A stretch of DNA of 64,000 bases from Clostridioides difficile (lineage in GTDB: Bacteria > Bacillota > Clostridia > Peptostreptococcales > Peptostreptococcaceae): the NCBI GenBank assembly GCA_024919175.1, contig CP103804.1, forward strand, positions 2,418,001-2,482,000, read 5' to 3'. Made by a program: the position numbers and the translations under genes. This document shows, in pieces, positions 34,642-41,940 of this stretch. Numbering within the stretch: the stretch's first letter is position 1; each line of letters begins with the position of its first letter. The notes under the pieces are model-generated. The model was not told where the DNA came from. It saw nothing but the letters and a program-made list of their open reading frames with translations, and made no database searches.

Positions 34642-34935
34642 ATGAATAGAGCAAATAGAATAATTTACGACCAGACAGGCAAAATACTGCTACAGACAGG
34701 GGAAGCAACAGGGGATGTATTGGAACATGATACAATAACTGAATTGCATTGTATTGATGTTGAGTATGGAAGTGTAGATTATGCTAAAAATAGAATTACA
34801 AGTATAAATATAGAAACAAAAGAACCTATTTTAGAAGAGATACCAGTATATGTGAGCGAAGAAGAAAAAAGAATACAAGAATTAGAAAATCAAATATTGA
34901 TTGCAGAAAATGAGAAAGTAGGAGGAATTTTATAA
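34642..34935 (+). CDS. Small tail-fibre-associated protein, cassette 1
   Basis: 97 residues: beta-rich start 'MNRANRIIYDQTGKILLQTGEA', C-terminal coiled coil 'VSEEEKRIQELENQILIAENEK'. Position and design mirror the 36416-36739 protein of cassette 2, suggesting a fibre attachment or chaperone role. Confidence 0.6.
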   Translation: MNRANRIIYDQTGKILLQTGEATGDVLEHDTITELHCIDVEYGSVDYAKNRITSINIETKEPILEEIPVYVSEEEKRIQELENQILIAENEKVGGIL

Positions 34936-35081
34936 TGAATATAAATAATGTTGTAGTAAGAATATTAGCAGAGAGAATCCTAAACAAAGGATTAAACCCT
35001 TTGAAAAATCGAGAATTTGAATTAGATGATGTGACTAACACAGAGTACAGAAAAGCAGTAGAGGATTATATTAGAGCATAG
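34935..35081 (+). CDS. Small tail-fibre cassette protein (48 residues)
   Basis: ATG 34935 (GGAGGAATTTTATA upstream) overlaps the previous stop; reads MNINNVVVRILAERILNKGL and ends at 35079-35081. Size and position match the XkdX gene that ends cassette 2, but the sequence does not show the XkdX motif. Confidence 0.6.
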   Translation: MNINNVVVRILAERILNKGLNPLKNREFELDDVTNTEYRKAVEDYIRA

Positions 35082-35099
35082 TGGAGTAGTAGAAGGAGT

Positions 35100-35127
35100 A
35101 GAACCTACAATATAGAGGTTCTTTTTT
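35100..35127 (+). terminator. Terminator between tail-fibre cassettes
   Basis: AGAACCT (35100-35106) pairs perfectly with AGGTTCT (35116-35122) around a 9-base loop, followed by T6. It separates the two fibre cassettes, so the second may have separate or reduced expression. Confidence 0.75.
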
Positions 35128-35145
35128 ATTGAAAGAGGTGATTAA

Positions 35146-35361
35146 ATGACTTTTAAAGAGTTAGTTAATAAAGTTAGAAATCTTGTATTAGAAGCAAAGT
35201 ATGTAACTATAGAAGATACAGAAAATAACTTTACAAGTGATAATGTAGAAGGGGCATTAAAAGAATTAGTAACAAAGCAAAACTTATTAGATACAGAATT
35301 AAATGGTCAAAAGACAAGAGGAATATCAATAGCAAATACATTAACAGATATGTTTTTGTGA
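35146..35361 (+). CDS. Small tail-fibre-associated protein, cassette 2
   Basis: 71 residues, ATG after AAAGAGGTGATTA. 'YVTIEDTENNFTSDNVEGALKELVTKQNLLDTELNG' resembles the short repeat seen in fibre shafts ('NVEGALKEL'), so it may be a fibre shaft or attachment segment split from the next gene. Confidence 0.55.
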   Translation: MTFKELVNKVRNLVLEAKYVTIEDTENNFTSDNVEGALKELVTKQNLLDTELNGQKTRGISIANTLTDMFL

Positions 35362-35371
35362 AGGAGAGTGG

Positions 35372-36415
35372 ATGATGGCAAAATTAAATGAAAATAGCAG
35401 TTTTAAGGAAATAATGGATAGTCTAGAAAATACTGCAAAGGAAATTGAAGAAAATAAGGTAATATATGATAATGCAATTACAGTAGTTGACAAAAAGACA
35501 AATTTCAATGACTCAAACGGCATTATAAATATTCTTTATGATGATAGTTATATCTATGTATTAAAAGCATCGAAATTAGTAAAAGCAGATTTAAATTTTA
35601 ATGTTATTTTCTCAATAAGTTTTTCTAATTTTAAATGTTTCTGTATTAGTGAAGATTATATTTATACTTCTACAGCAGAAAACGTATATCAAATTAATAA
35701 AACTACAGGAACTATTAATAAAACTATAACTAATAATTTTGTTGACAATATGTATTTTTATAATAATATTTTATATTGCTATAAAAATAGTACAGCAACT
35801 ATGATACTAATTAATGCTTCTTCAAATTTATTTAGTATAAACTTAACTAAAGATTGCGCTTCCCTTTCTATAAAAAGTTTTTCAGTAAATGGAAATATAA
35901 AAGTAAATAGTACAGGTATATATGTATTGGTACAAGATAGTTCTGACATAGCATCTATATATTTATTAAATCATAATTTAACTCAGAAAATTGCATCAGC
36001 AATTTTACGTGATAGCAACGCAGGACGCAAAATTATGTTACTAAATAATGAGGTTTATATTTCTTGTAACAGAGGAGTTGTAGGTTATCTAGATGAGGGT
36101 TATCTCAATAAATATACTTCAAATTTAAGTTTACAAATAAAATTATCTGATAGTAAATATAAATACTTAGTGGGTTTAGATAATGATAGTAATTATATTT
36201 ATGCAACAAAGAGCAGATATGAATATGAACATGCGAAAATATTAAGATTTTCAAGAAATCTAAATGAACTAAACTCATATGAATTTGAGGGGTATGGTTC
36301 TTCAAATATAATTTATAAAAATTATAATATTTATATTAATGGTAATATTGATAATGGCACTATAGTAAGGCTGGCATTAATAAAAAAATTCTATGTGAAA
36401 AGGGAGATGTTTTAA
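35372..36415 (+). CDS. Beta-propeller-like tail fibre protein, cassette 2
   Basis: 347 residues, starting at ATG 35372 or 35375 (AAGGAGAGTGG upstream). After a helical start (1-35), about seven repeats follow of the form '.YIY......[VI].[KRL]......', e.g. 'DDSYIYVLKASKLVKADLN', 'SEDYIYTSTAENVYQINKT' and 'DNDSNYIYATKSRYEYEHAK'. This suggests a seven-bladed beta-propeller. Probable receptor-binding or carbohydrate-binding tip; not otherwise recognised. Confidence 0.65.
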   Translation: MMAKLNENSSFKEIMDSLENTAKEIEENKVIYDNAITVVDKKTNFNDSNGIINILYDDSYIYVLKASKLVKADLNFNVIFSISFSNFKCFCISEDYIYTSTAENVYQINKTTGTINKTITNNFVDNMYFYNNILYCYKNSTATMILINASSNLFSINLTKDCASLSIKSFSVNGNIKVNSTGIYVLVQDSSDIASIYLLNHNLTQKIASAILRDSNAGRKIMLLNNEVYISCNRGVVGYLDEGYLNKYTSNLSLQIKLSDSKYKYLVGLDNDSNYIYATKSRYEYEHAKILRFSRNLNELNSYEFEGYGSSNIIYKNYNIYINGNIDNGTIVRLALIKKFYVKREMF

Positions 36416-36739
36416 TTGATTTTTTTAGGTAATTTAAGCAATACAGATGATATAGATATAAAAAAAGTAGGCTTGATAAACTACATGCCTTCTGATTTGT
36501 CTAGTGAGGAATTAGAGCAAGGAATACTGGTAGATAATATTATGCAAGAAGAACTTAGAGAAGGATATTACTCTACTTTATATGTAAATGAATTAACAAA
36601 AGAAACATACTACAAATATGAATTAATAGCAAAAAGTGAGGAAGAACTTGAAAAAGAAATCTTAATTAATAAAGTAAATTCTACAGAACAAACAATAGCA
36701 GATTTAACATTTCAACTTATGAGCAATGGGGTGATATAA
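36416..36739 (+). CDS. Small tail-fibre-associated protein, cassette 2
   Basis: 107 residues, TTG start. C-terminal coiled coil 'AKSEEELEKEILINKVNSTEQTIADLTFQLMSNGVI' is the end commonly found before xkdX in C. difficile-type phages. Mirrors 34642-34935 in cassette 1. Confidence 0.6.
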   Translation: MIFLGNLSNTDDIDIKKVGLINYMPSDLSSEELEQGILVDNIMQEELREGYYSTLYVNELTKETYYKYELIAKSEEELEKEILINKVNSTEQTIADLTFQLMSNGVI

Positions 36740-36877
36740 ATGAATTGGTATAAGATAATAACAGATTTTTATAAGAATGGCAACTGGACTAAAGAGCAAG
36801 TTAAAACAGCAGTTACAAAGAATAAGATAACAGTAACAGAATATAAAGAAATTGTAGGAGAGGACTATATAGCATAG
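36740..36877 (+). CDS. xkdX: XkdX family protein
   Basis: 45 residues, ATG behind TGGGGTGATATAA. 'NWYKIITDFYKNGNWTKEQV' and the end 'ITVTEYKEIVGEDYIA' are the XkdX signature (W, DFY, IT, EY, G.DY). A small protein conserved at the end of tail modules before the lysis genes; function unknown. Confidence 0.85.
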   Translation: MNWYKIITDFYKNGNWTKEQVKTAVTKNKITVTEYKEIVGEDYIA

Positions 36878-36909
36878 TTCTTTTTTAATTCAAAAATTAG
36901 GAGGTTTTC

Positions 36910-37140
36910 ATGAATGAAGAACTTTTCAAAGAGAATTTGAAACGACATGAGGCAACAATAAATAAACATAATGATGAAATAGACGAATTAAGAGTAGCGA
37001 ATATAGAGTCTAAAGCGGAGTTAAAAGCATTATGTGAAAACTTAAATTCACTTACAAGCATGTTGAAATGGCTAATAGGAACCATGATTACAACCCTTGT
37101 AGGGTTCTTTATATTTGCAATACAGAGAGGATTATTTTAA
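36910..37140 (+). CDS. XhlA-type haemolysin/lysis accessory protein
   Basis: 76 residues: N-terminal charged helices and one C-terminal membrane helix (about residues 53-74, 'LKWLIGTMITTLVGFFIFAIQ'). This is the XhlA layout; in PBSX, XhlA works with the holin. GGAGG site upstream. Confidence 0.85.
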   Translation: MNEELFKENLKRHEATINKHNDEIDELRVANIESKAELKALCENLNSLTSMLKWLIGTMITTLVGFFIFAIQRGLF

Positions 37141-37159
37141 TTAATTAGGAGGATAAGAG

Positions 37160-37417
37160 ATGGATAATTTAATAAGTTTCATACCAGAGCAGTTACTAAT
37201 TTTAGTTGCTGCTCTTTATGTTATAGGAGCAGGATGCAAAAAATATAAACAACTAGATAATAAGTATATTCCAGTAGTATTATTAGTACTTGGTGTGGGT
37301 TTCTCAGTATGGATGCTAGGATTAAATGCTGATGCAGTCTTACAAGGAGTGATTTGTTGGGGTATATCAATAGGTATAAATCAAACTTACAAACAGTTAA
37401 AGGATGGTGAAAAGTAA
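37160..37417 (+). CDS. Holin
   Basis: 85 residues with about three hydrophobic segments ('LLILVAALYVIGAGC', 'YIPVVLLVLGVGFSVWMLG', 'VLQGVICWGISIGI') and a short charged tail. Position between XhlA and amidase and the stop/start overlap with the endolysin mark it as the holin that makes the membrane pores at the end of infection. Confidence 0.85.
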   Translation: MDNLISFIPEQLLILVAALYVIGAGCKKYKQLDNKYIPVVLLVLGVGFSVWMLGLNADAVLQGVICWGISIGINQTYKQLKDGEK

Positions 37418-38175
37418 TGGTAGATATAATAAAGATGTTAACAAAGAAAAAATGTTATTCAAACAAGAATAATGCAAAGTTTATTGTAATCCATGAAACC
37501 GACAATGAGGACAAGGGAGCAGATGCTAAGAGACATGCACAAGCACTTAATAATGGTAACTTAGAAGCAAGTGTACATTACTATGTTGATGATAAGGTCA
37601 TATATCAAACATTGGACCATAAAGACGGGGCTTGGGCAGTTGGCAAAAGTTATGGAACTGCATTAGTTGCAGGAGTTACAAACTATAATAGTATTAATAT
37701 AGAAATATGTGTAAATAAAGATGGTAATTATACAAAAGCAAGAGAAAATGCAATAGACTTAACTAAAAAATTAATGAAAGATTTAAATATTAGTGCTGAC
37801 AAAGTAATTAGACATTATGATGCTAAGAAAAAATATTGTCCTCGTAAGATGCTTGATAATCCGAAGTTATGGGTAGATTTTAAAGATAAAGTAAAAAATG
37901 GTGGGGGAGTGAATAAGATGATAAAATACACAATAATCTATGAGGGAGAAGTTGACAAAGTTCTAGCGCAAATAATTAGTTGGAATTACAAAGAAAATGA
38001 ATGTAGAGTATGTGATATAAAAGATTATGTACCAGGTCATACACAAAATCTTTATATTGTAGGCGGAGGAGCATGTAATAAGATAAGTTCTATTACTAAA
38101 GAAAAATACACAATGATAAAAGGTAATGATAGATTTGATACTCTTTATAAAGCATTAGATTTTATAAATAAATAA
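37417..38175 (+). CDS. Endolysin: N-acetylmuramoyl-L-alanine amidase (Amidase_2)
   Basis: 252 residues. Amidase_2 domain, about residues 15-155: zinc ligands His26 ('FIVIHETDN') and His133 ('IRHYDAKKKYCP'), with Cys141 at the third ligand position. A second domain (about 165-252, 'MIKYTIIYEGEVDKVLAQIISWNYK...YIVGGGAC') resembles the C-terminal wall-binding region of clostridial endolysins. It cuts peptidoglycan for release. Start overlaps the holin stop by one base. Confidence 0.92.
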   Translation: MVDIIKMLTKKKCYSNKNNAKFIVIHETDNEDKGADAKRHAQALNNGNLEASVHYYVDDKVIYQTLDHKDGAWAVGKSYGTALVAGVTNYNSINIEICVNKDGNYTKARENAIDLTKKLMKDLNISADKVIRHYDAKKKYCPRKMLDNPKLWVDFKDKVKNGGGVNKMIKYTIIYEGEVDKVLAQIISWNYKENECRVCDIKDYVPGHTQNLYIVGGGACNKISSITKEKYTMIKGNDRFDTLYKALDFINK

Positions 38176-38195
38176 AATGATAAGAGGTAGATAAC

Positions 38196-38492
38196 ATGTT
38201 AATACAAGAGAAAAGTTTTTATCCAAACAATATTTACCCCAAAATAGACTTTCTCAAGATAAAAAGACAATTAAAATTTATATACAATAATAGTTTATCA
38301 GATTGTGGAAGCATATGTATAATAGAAAGAAAAGACTATTCTATAAGTGTAAACGGTATAGGTGAAGTGAATATATACTATGATTTAAAGTTTAAGCAAT
38401 GTGCCCAAGATTCAATAAAAGATATTGAAGGAATGTTTAAAAGCCAAATTAGAAGTTTTTATTTAATAGATAGATTAGAAGGTAGCAACTAG
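38196..38492 (+). CDS. Small phage protein after endolysin, unknown
   Basis: 98 residues, GAGGTAGATAAC upstream. 'IYPKIDFLKIKRQLKFIYNNSLSDCGSICIIERKDYSISV'; no family recognised. Last gene of the late operon: its stop lies inside a strong terminator. Confidence 0.55.
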   Translation: MLIQEKSFYPNNIYPKIDFLKIKRQLKFIYNNSLSDCGSICIIERKDYSISVNGIGEVNIYYDLKFKQCAQDSIKDIEGMFKSQIRSFYLIDRLEGSN

Positions 38493-38515
38493 CTAGTTGT
38501 TACCTTCTTTTTTTA
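38477..38515. terminator. Terminator at the end of the late operon
   Basis: A 32-base near-perfect palindrome (38477-38508, one G-U pair) is followed by a T-run. It overlaps the last codons of the upstream gene, and its A-rich flank on the other side may also stop the minus-strand gene at 38519. Confidence 0.85.
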
Positions 38516-38518
38516 TGC

Positions 38519-38737
38519 CTATTTTTCTTTTTTCTTCCACACTATTTCATAGCCCAAAACGTTCGCTATTTCTAATGCTTCACTGTATTTTATATTTCCA
38601 TTCGCTAGTTTTTTTCTGAAATTTTCATAAGTAAAGTTTGTGTTATTTAATTCATTTAAAGCATTATTAATATCTTTAATAGTTTTATTTTCTTTTACAA
38701 ATAAACTTTTTATATAACTAATGTAGTCGTTTTCCAT
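38519..38737 (-). CDS. Small XRE/DUF6471-like regulator
   Basis: 72 residues: 'YIKSLFVKENKTIKDINNALNELNNTNFTYENFRKKLANGNIKYSEALEIANVLGYEIVWKKK'. The order resembles the compact helix-turn-helix family (DUF6471-like) that regulates mobile elements. TGAGGAGGTAA precedes the ATG. It is divergent from 38922, with repeated operators between, and so is the likely repressor of both genes. Confidence 0.7.
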   Translation of the reverse strand: MENDYISYIKSLFVKENKTIKDINNALNELNNTNFTYENFRKKLANGNIKYSEALEIANVLGYEIVWKKKEK

Positions 38738-38778
38738 AATATTACCTCCTCATTATTTTATAAATATATAATAACATA

Positions 38779-38850
38779 AGTTGTTGTTAAAAACAACTAG
38801 TAAGTTGTATTATGCAACTTATAAGTTTTAAAAAACAACTAATAAGTTGT
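38779..38850. promoter_or_regulatory. Operator array between divergent genes
   Basis: Repeated ACAACT-N4-AGTTGT palindromes at 38793-38808 and 38835-38850, a perfect palindrome AACTTATAAGTT at 38816-38827, and a further pair AGTTGTT/AACAACT (38779-38785, 38792-38798). On the minus strand TTGTTT-17-TATTAT lies within the array as a possible promoter of the small regulator gene. This is the pattern expected for autoregulation. Confidence 0.7.
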
Positions 38851-38858
38851 TTTTGATA

Positions 38859-38887
38859 TTGACTTTCTATATAAAATAGACTATAAT
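38859..38887 (+). promoter_or_regulatory. Sigma-A-type promoter for 38922 operon
   Basis: TTGACT at 38859-38864, exact 17-base spacer, TATAAT at 38882-38887, directly next to the operator array. It starts transcription about 28 bases before the 38922 gene. Confidence 0.8.
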
Positions 38888-38921
38888 ATAATTAAAGATA
38901 GATAAAAGGGGGATATAAAAA

Positions 38922-39371
38922 ATGGAAAAATTCATTAGACTTGATTGCGATAAAAATTTTAGAGGAAAAGAACATGTAAGTTCTGCAACTGGAGATGGCG
39001 AACATTTCGAGGCAGGAATTAGTTGCTACAAGATAAGTAAAGAAAAATGCGTTGATGCTATAATAAATTTATGCGAATATTGGTTTAAAATTGCAACAGA
39101 GTGCGAATTTAAGGATTATGATATAAACATCTTTGAAGGATATTTTGAGGGTGAAGGGTGCAGTTATGAGGACTTAGCAACTTGTGAAAAACACTTACAT
39201 TGTATAGATGGTTCTTTGTTTAATAAAGTTTATGACTTATATTATATGCACGAAACATACTTAGAAGAAAATAGAGATATTGAAAAATTAGAAGAAAACT
39301 ACAAAGATGAATATATAACAACAGAAGAATTTGAAGCTAAGATAAAAGAAATGTTTATAAAATATTTGTAG
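38922..39371 (+). CDS. Phage accessory protein, unknown
   Basis: 149 residues, GGGGGATATAAAA site. Acidic, cysteine-containing ('ECEFKDYDINIFEGYFEGEGCSYEDLATCEKHLHCIDG'), helical end. No family recognised. Under the strong, repressible promoter, so probably expressed when the adjacent repressor is lifted; pairs with the AP2 gene 11 bases on. Confidence 0.55.
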   Translation: MEKFIRLDCDKNFRGKEHVSSATGDGEHFEAGISCYKISKEKCVDAIINLCEYWFKIATECEFKDYDINIFEGYFEGEGCSYEDLATCEKHLHCIDGSLFNKVYDLYYMHETYLEENRDIEKLEENYKDEYITTEEFEAKIKEMFIKYL

Positions 39372-39382
39372 GAAGTGAAAAT

Positions 39383-40021
39383 ATGAATATTGGAGATAAA
39401 TTTGAAAACCTTACAATATTAGATATAGAGCAAAGAAACAATAGAAAATATTGCTTGTGTAAATGTACATGTGGAAATGAAAAATGGATAAGAGCAGATA
39501 GTTTGAAAAAAATTCGAGGGTGTGGATGTTTACAAAGTGAGACACAATTCAAACAAAACGATTTGACAAATAAAAAGTTTGGCAGATTGATAGCTATAAA
39601 AAATACTAATAAAAAAACAACGGATGGACGTTATATTTGGTTATGTAAATGTACATGTGGAAATAAAATTGAGACAGCAGAAAACAATCTAACTATGGGC
39701 AGAACTAAATCATGTGGATGCTTGAAGAAAGAATCTGATATAAAAAATGCAAAGATAGCTTTAAAAGTACATAAAGAAAAAAACATTATTGATAATACAA
39801 ATATATCTATTATAAAAAAGACGAAAGCTTATGATAATTCAAAAACTAAAGTTAGAGGCGTTTATTGGGACGAGTCTAAGAATAAGTATAAAGCTCAGAT
39901 AGAGTTTAAGAAAATTCATTATAATTTAGGATACTATGACAACATAGAAGATGCTGAAAAGGCATATATAGAAGCTAAAGAGAAATTACATAAGAAGTTT
40001 TTAGAAGAATATAATAAATAA
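39383..40021 (+). CDS. AP2-domain DNA-binding protein with two zinc-ribbon-like repeats
   Basis: 212 residues. Two repeats near 20-50 and 80-115, each 'CxCxCGN...(S/R)xxxxxxGCGCL', likely zinc binding. Residues about 155-210 form an AP2 domain ('VRGVYWDESKNKYKAQIEFKKIHYNLGYYDNIEDAEKAYIEAKEKLH'). This is the targeting half of many phage homing endonucleases, but no HNH catalytic core is present. It may be a regulator or a decayed homing protein. Confidence 0.75.
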   Translation: MNIGDKFENLTILDIEQRNNRKYCLCKCTCGNEKWIRADSLKKIRGCGCLQSETQFKQNDLTNKKFGRLIAIKNTNKKTTDGRYIWLCKCTCGNKIETAENNLTMGRTKSCGCLKKESDIKNAKIALKVHKEKNIIDNTNISIIKKTKAYDNSKTKVRGVYWDESKNKYKAQIEFKKIHYNLGYYDNIEDAEKAYIEAKEKLHKKFLEEYNK

Positions 40022-40022
40022 A

Positions 40023-40066
40023 AAACTGTGCTATTAGAGCGTATATTTCTAAGGGTACAGCTTTTT
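40023..40066 (+). terminator. Terminator after AP2 gene
   Basis: An imperfect stem between about 40026-40033 and 40054-40063 with an inner TTAGA/TCTAA hairpin, followed by T7. Ends the 38922-40021 operon. Confidence 0.5.
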
Positions 40067-40137
40067 TATTATGTAAATATATAAAAGAACCTGTAATAAT
40101 AAAACGAACGAAAATTATCATGTTAAAACATAAGACA

Positions 40138-40208
40138 TGTTATAATTATATTACATATTTCATAAATATACATTTAAAGCACTCTTTTATATGAGTGCTT
40201 ATTTTTTT
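40138..40208 (+). ncRNA. Candidate small RNA 1
   Basis: Extended -10 TGTTATAAT (40138-40146) predicts a start near 40153. AAGCACTC/GAGTGCTT with an 8-base loop (about 40176-40199) and a T-run end the unit. The transcript would be about 55 bases and holds no ORF. No gene is on either strand here. Confidence 0.4.
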
Positions 40209-40297
40209 GAAATTCATCAATGTATAAACTATCAAGAACATTACTCAACACGTCTTAAAATTGATTTAAATAGCTCTTTTTAACAACATAAATTATA

Positions 40298-40381
40298 TGA
40301 TATAATAAAAAAATAGAAGTGTATTCGCAGTACACTTCTATAGTTGCAATTAAGCATTCTCTTGGTCGGGAGTGCTTTTTT
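40298..40381 (+). ncRNA. Candidate small RNA 2, antisense to the 40350 gene end
   Basis: Extended -10 TGATATAAT (40298-40306) predicts a start near 40313. Hairpin 1 is perfect over 10 bp (40314-40323/40331-40340); hairpin 2 (40352-40361/40368-40377) is followed by T6. The RNA would overlap the last 30 bases of the minus-strand gene 40350-40550. On the minus strand hairpin 1 plus the adjacent A-run also works as that operon's terminator. A related two-hairpin element is at 57726-57789. Confidence 0.45.
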
Positions 40382-40550
40382 CATTTCTCCAAACAACACT
40401 ATTTTGTTCATCAACAATTATCAAATCAATCTCATTTTCTTCCAATATTTCTTTTGCAGTACAAATTAGATTATCTAAGTCAAAACTCCTAGTTATCTCT
40501 AGTTGCTTGTTGCTTAGAACTCTTTTAAGTATATAAGTCTTAAAACACAT
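40350..40550 (-). CDS. Small phage protein, unknown
   Basis: 66 residues: 'MCFKTYILKRVLSNKQLEI...NLICTAKEILEENEIDLIIVDEQNSVVWRN'. Its ATG follows the previous gene's stop with no gap (TAAATG), with GGAGCGA upstream. No family recognised; same operon as the polyvalent-type gene. Confidence 0.6.
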   Translation of the reverse strand: MCFKTYILKRVLSNKQLEITRSFDLDNLICTAKEILEENEIDLIIVDEQNSVVWRNEKSTPDQENA

Positions 40551-41543
40551 TTATATCGCTCCTTGCTCTAATTTATTTATTTGATATATTAACCATTTTT
40601 TAGCTTCTAATAATGTCTCATTAGTTTTAGTACTATACAATTCAACGCCATTTTGATTATAAACTCTCCAAGCTCCCCAGTTTTTGGCTATAAAATAATC
40701 ATTATATGTGTGCATTGTTATAATAAATGTTGTATTTCCATCAAATATCTTATTAGTTGCAGAAGGGTTTATATTCTTTTTAATTCTTTTAAATTCAGGA
40801 ATAGTAATATCTTTTGTACCTTCTTCAAATTCTTTTCTTTCTCTTAATCTTTTTTCTTTTCTTATATTACTTCTATTTTTATCACATATTTCTTTAAATC
40901 TATTTTTTGTATCAAATAAATTTTGTAATAGTTTATCTTGTCTAGCATTGTTTTTTCTATCTCTAGTAGCGTTTCTACCGCTTCTACCTGTAACTACCCA
41001 TGATGGATTATCACCTTTATGATTTAGATATTTTATGTAAGCTTCTGTATAATTCTTTTTAAATCTCTGTAAAGCTAGTTTTAAGTAGTATTCTATTTCT
41101 AAGCTATTAGTATTTTTTAATATGTCTATAACTGTTTCATTAGCTTCTATAAATTCATCTTGCAAAACTTTTGTATGATTTCTTTCTGTTCTTCTAAAAA
41201 AAGAGTTTTCATTTTCTCTTTTACTTATTTCAGCAGGTACTATATAGTTTTCTATATCTTCTATATCAATCTCCATTAATTTTTTTCTTAAATCCTCTTG
41301 TTTCTGTTCTTTGTATTCCTCACTTTTTTCTTTTATTTCCTCTGTTGTTGTATTAGCTAAAGAATTTGCAAAAGCTACTGTTTTATCACTTTGTTTAGCA
41401 AACCAACACTCATTAAATCTAGACCATTTAAATCCACTAGATTTTAGATTGTTTCTAATTTTTTGACATGGCTTATCATTAAAGTACAATTCTACACCAT
41501 TTTTTTCTTCATTTAAAACAACTTTGATTTCAAATTCAGACAT
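40551..41543 (-). CDS. Polyvalent-type mobile-element protein
   Basis: 330 residues. Residues 1-60 ('VELYFNDKPCQKIRNNLKSSGFKWSRFNECWFAKQSDKTV') form the short domain seen in plasmid and phage polyvalent proteins that modulate host defences. 'PSWVVTGRSGRNATRDRKNNARQDKL' (about 190-215) is another recognisable block of this class. Long charged helices link them. Exact action unknown; an anti-restriction or DNA-protecting role is inference. Strong AAAGGAGGAAA site and own promoter. Confidence 0.6.
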   Translation of the reverse strand: MSEFEIKVVLNEEKNGVELYFNDKPCQKIRNNLKSSGFKWSRFNECWFAKQSDKTVAFANSLANTTTEEIKEKSEEYKEQKQEDLRKKLMEIDIEDIENYIVPAEISKRENENSFFRRTERNHTKVLQDEFIEANETVIDILKNTNSLEIEYYLKLALQRFKKNYTEAYIKYLNHKGDNPSWVVTGRSGRNATRDRKNNARQDKLLQNLFDTKNRFKEICDKNRSNIRKEKRLRERKEFEEGTKDITIPEFKRIKKNINPSATNKIFDGNTTFIITMHTYNDYFIAKNWGAWRVYNQNGVELYSTKTNETLLEAKKWLIYQINKLEQGAI

Positions 41544-41567
41544 TTTATTTCCTCCTTTATATATTGT

Positions 41568-41634
41568 CCTTAAATAGTTAATATTAACTATTTAAGGTTA
41601 ATTTAATAATACTACGATTTAAGAATGAAGTCAA
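41568..41634 (-). promoter_or_regulatory. Minus-strand promoter with 30-bp perfect palindrome operator
   Basis: On the minus strand TTGACT (41629-41634), 17-base spacer, TATTAT (41606-41611). Just downstream of the start point lies a perfect 30-bp palindrome, 41568-41597, centred on AATATT, with AGTTAA half-sites repeated upstream (about 41600-41672). Most likely the operator of the divergent XRE regulator at 41712; as RNA it would form a hairpin in the leader. Confidence 0.75.
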
Positions 41635-41711
41635 CTAAAATTAACTATAAAAGAGAAATATTGCCCTTAACAGGTTAATTATGATAGAATAAATTATAAG
41701 GAGTTGATAAA

Positions 41712-41915
41712 ATGATTTCATACAATCGCTTATGGAAATTATTAATTGATAAGAAAATAAAAAAAATGGAATTTAAAGAAATGACAGGAATAGGAAGTTC
41801 AAGTATCAGTAAATTAAAAGAAGATAAAGTCGTTTCCATGGCTACAATGGAAAAGATATGTTTAGCGTTAGACTGTAACATAGAGGATATTGTTGAGATT
41901 AAAAAAGATGAGTAA
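41712..41915 (+). CDS. XRE-family small repressor (YozG-type)
   Basis: 67 residues: 'SYNRLWKLLIDKKIKKMEFKEMTGIGSSSISKLKEDKVVSMATMEKICLALDCNIEDIVEI' is the compact Cro/CI-type helix-turn-helix of the YozG class. AAGGAGTTGATAAA site. Divergent from the 40551 operon; likely controls the palindrome between them. Confidence 0.88.
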   Translation: MISYNRLWKLLIDKKIKKMEFKEMTGIGSSSISKLKEDKVVSMATMEKICLALDCNIEDIVEIKKDE

Positions 41916-41940
41916 TAAATACTTTATAATTGTAAAATTA

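Noticed and set aside
38779..38850. CRISPR-like repeats
   Set aside because: Repeats are short dyads with no regular 30-40 base spacers; they overlap promoters and fit operators.
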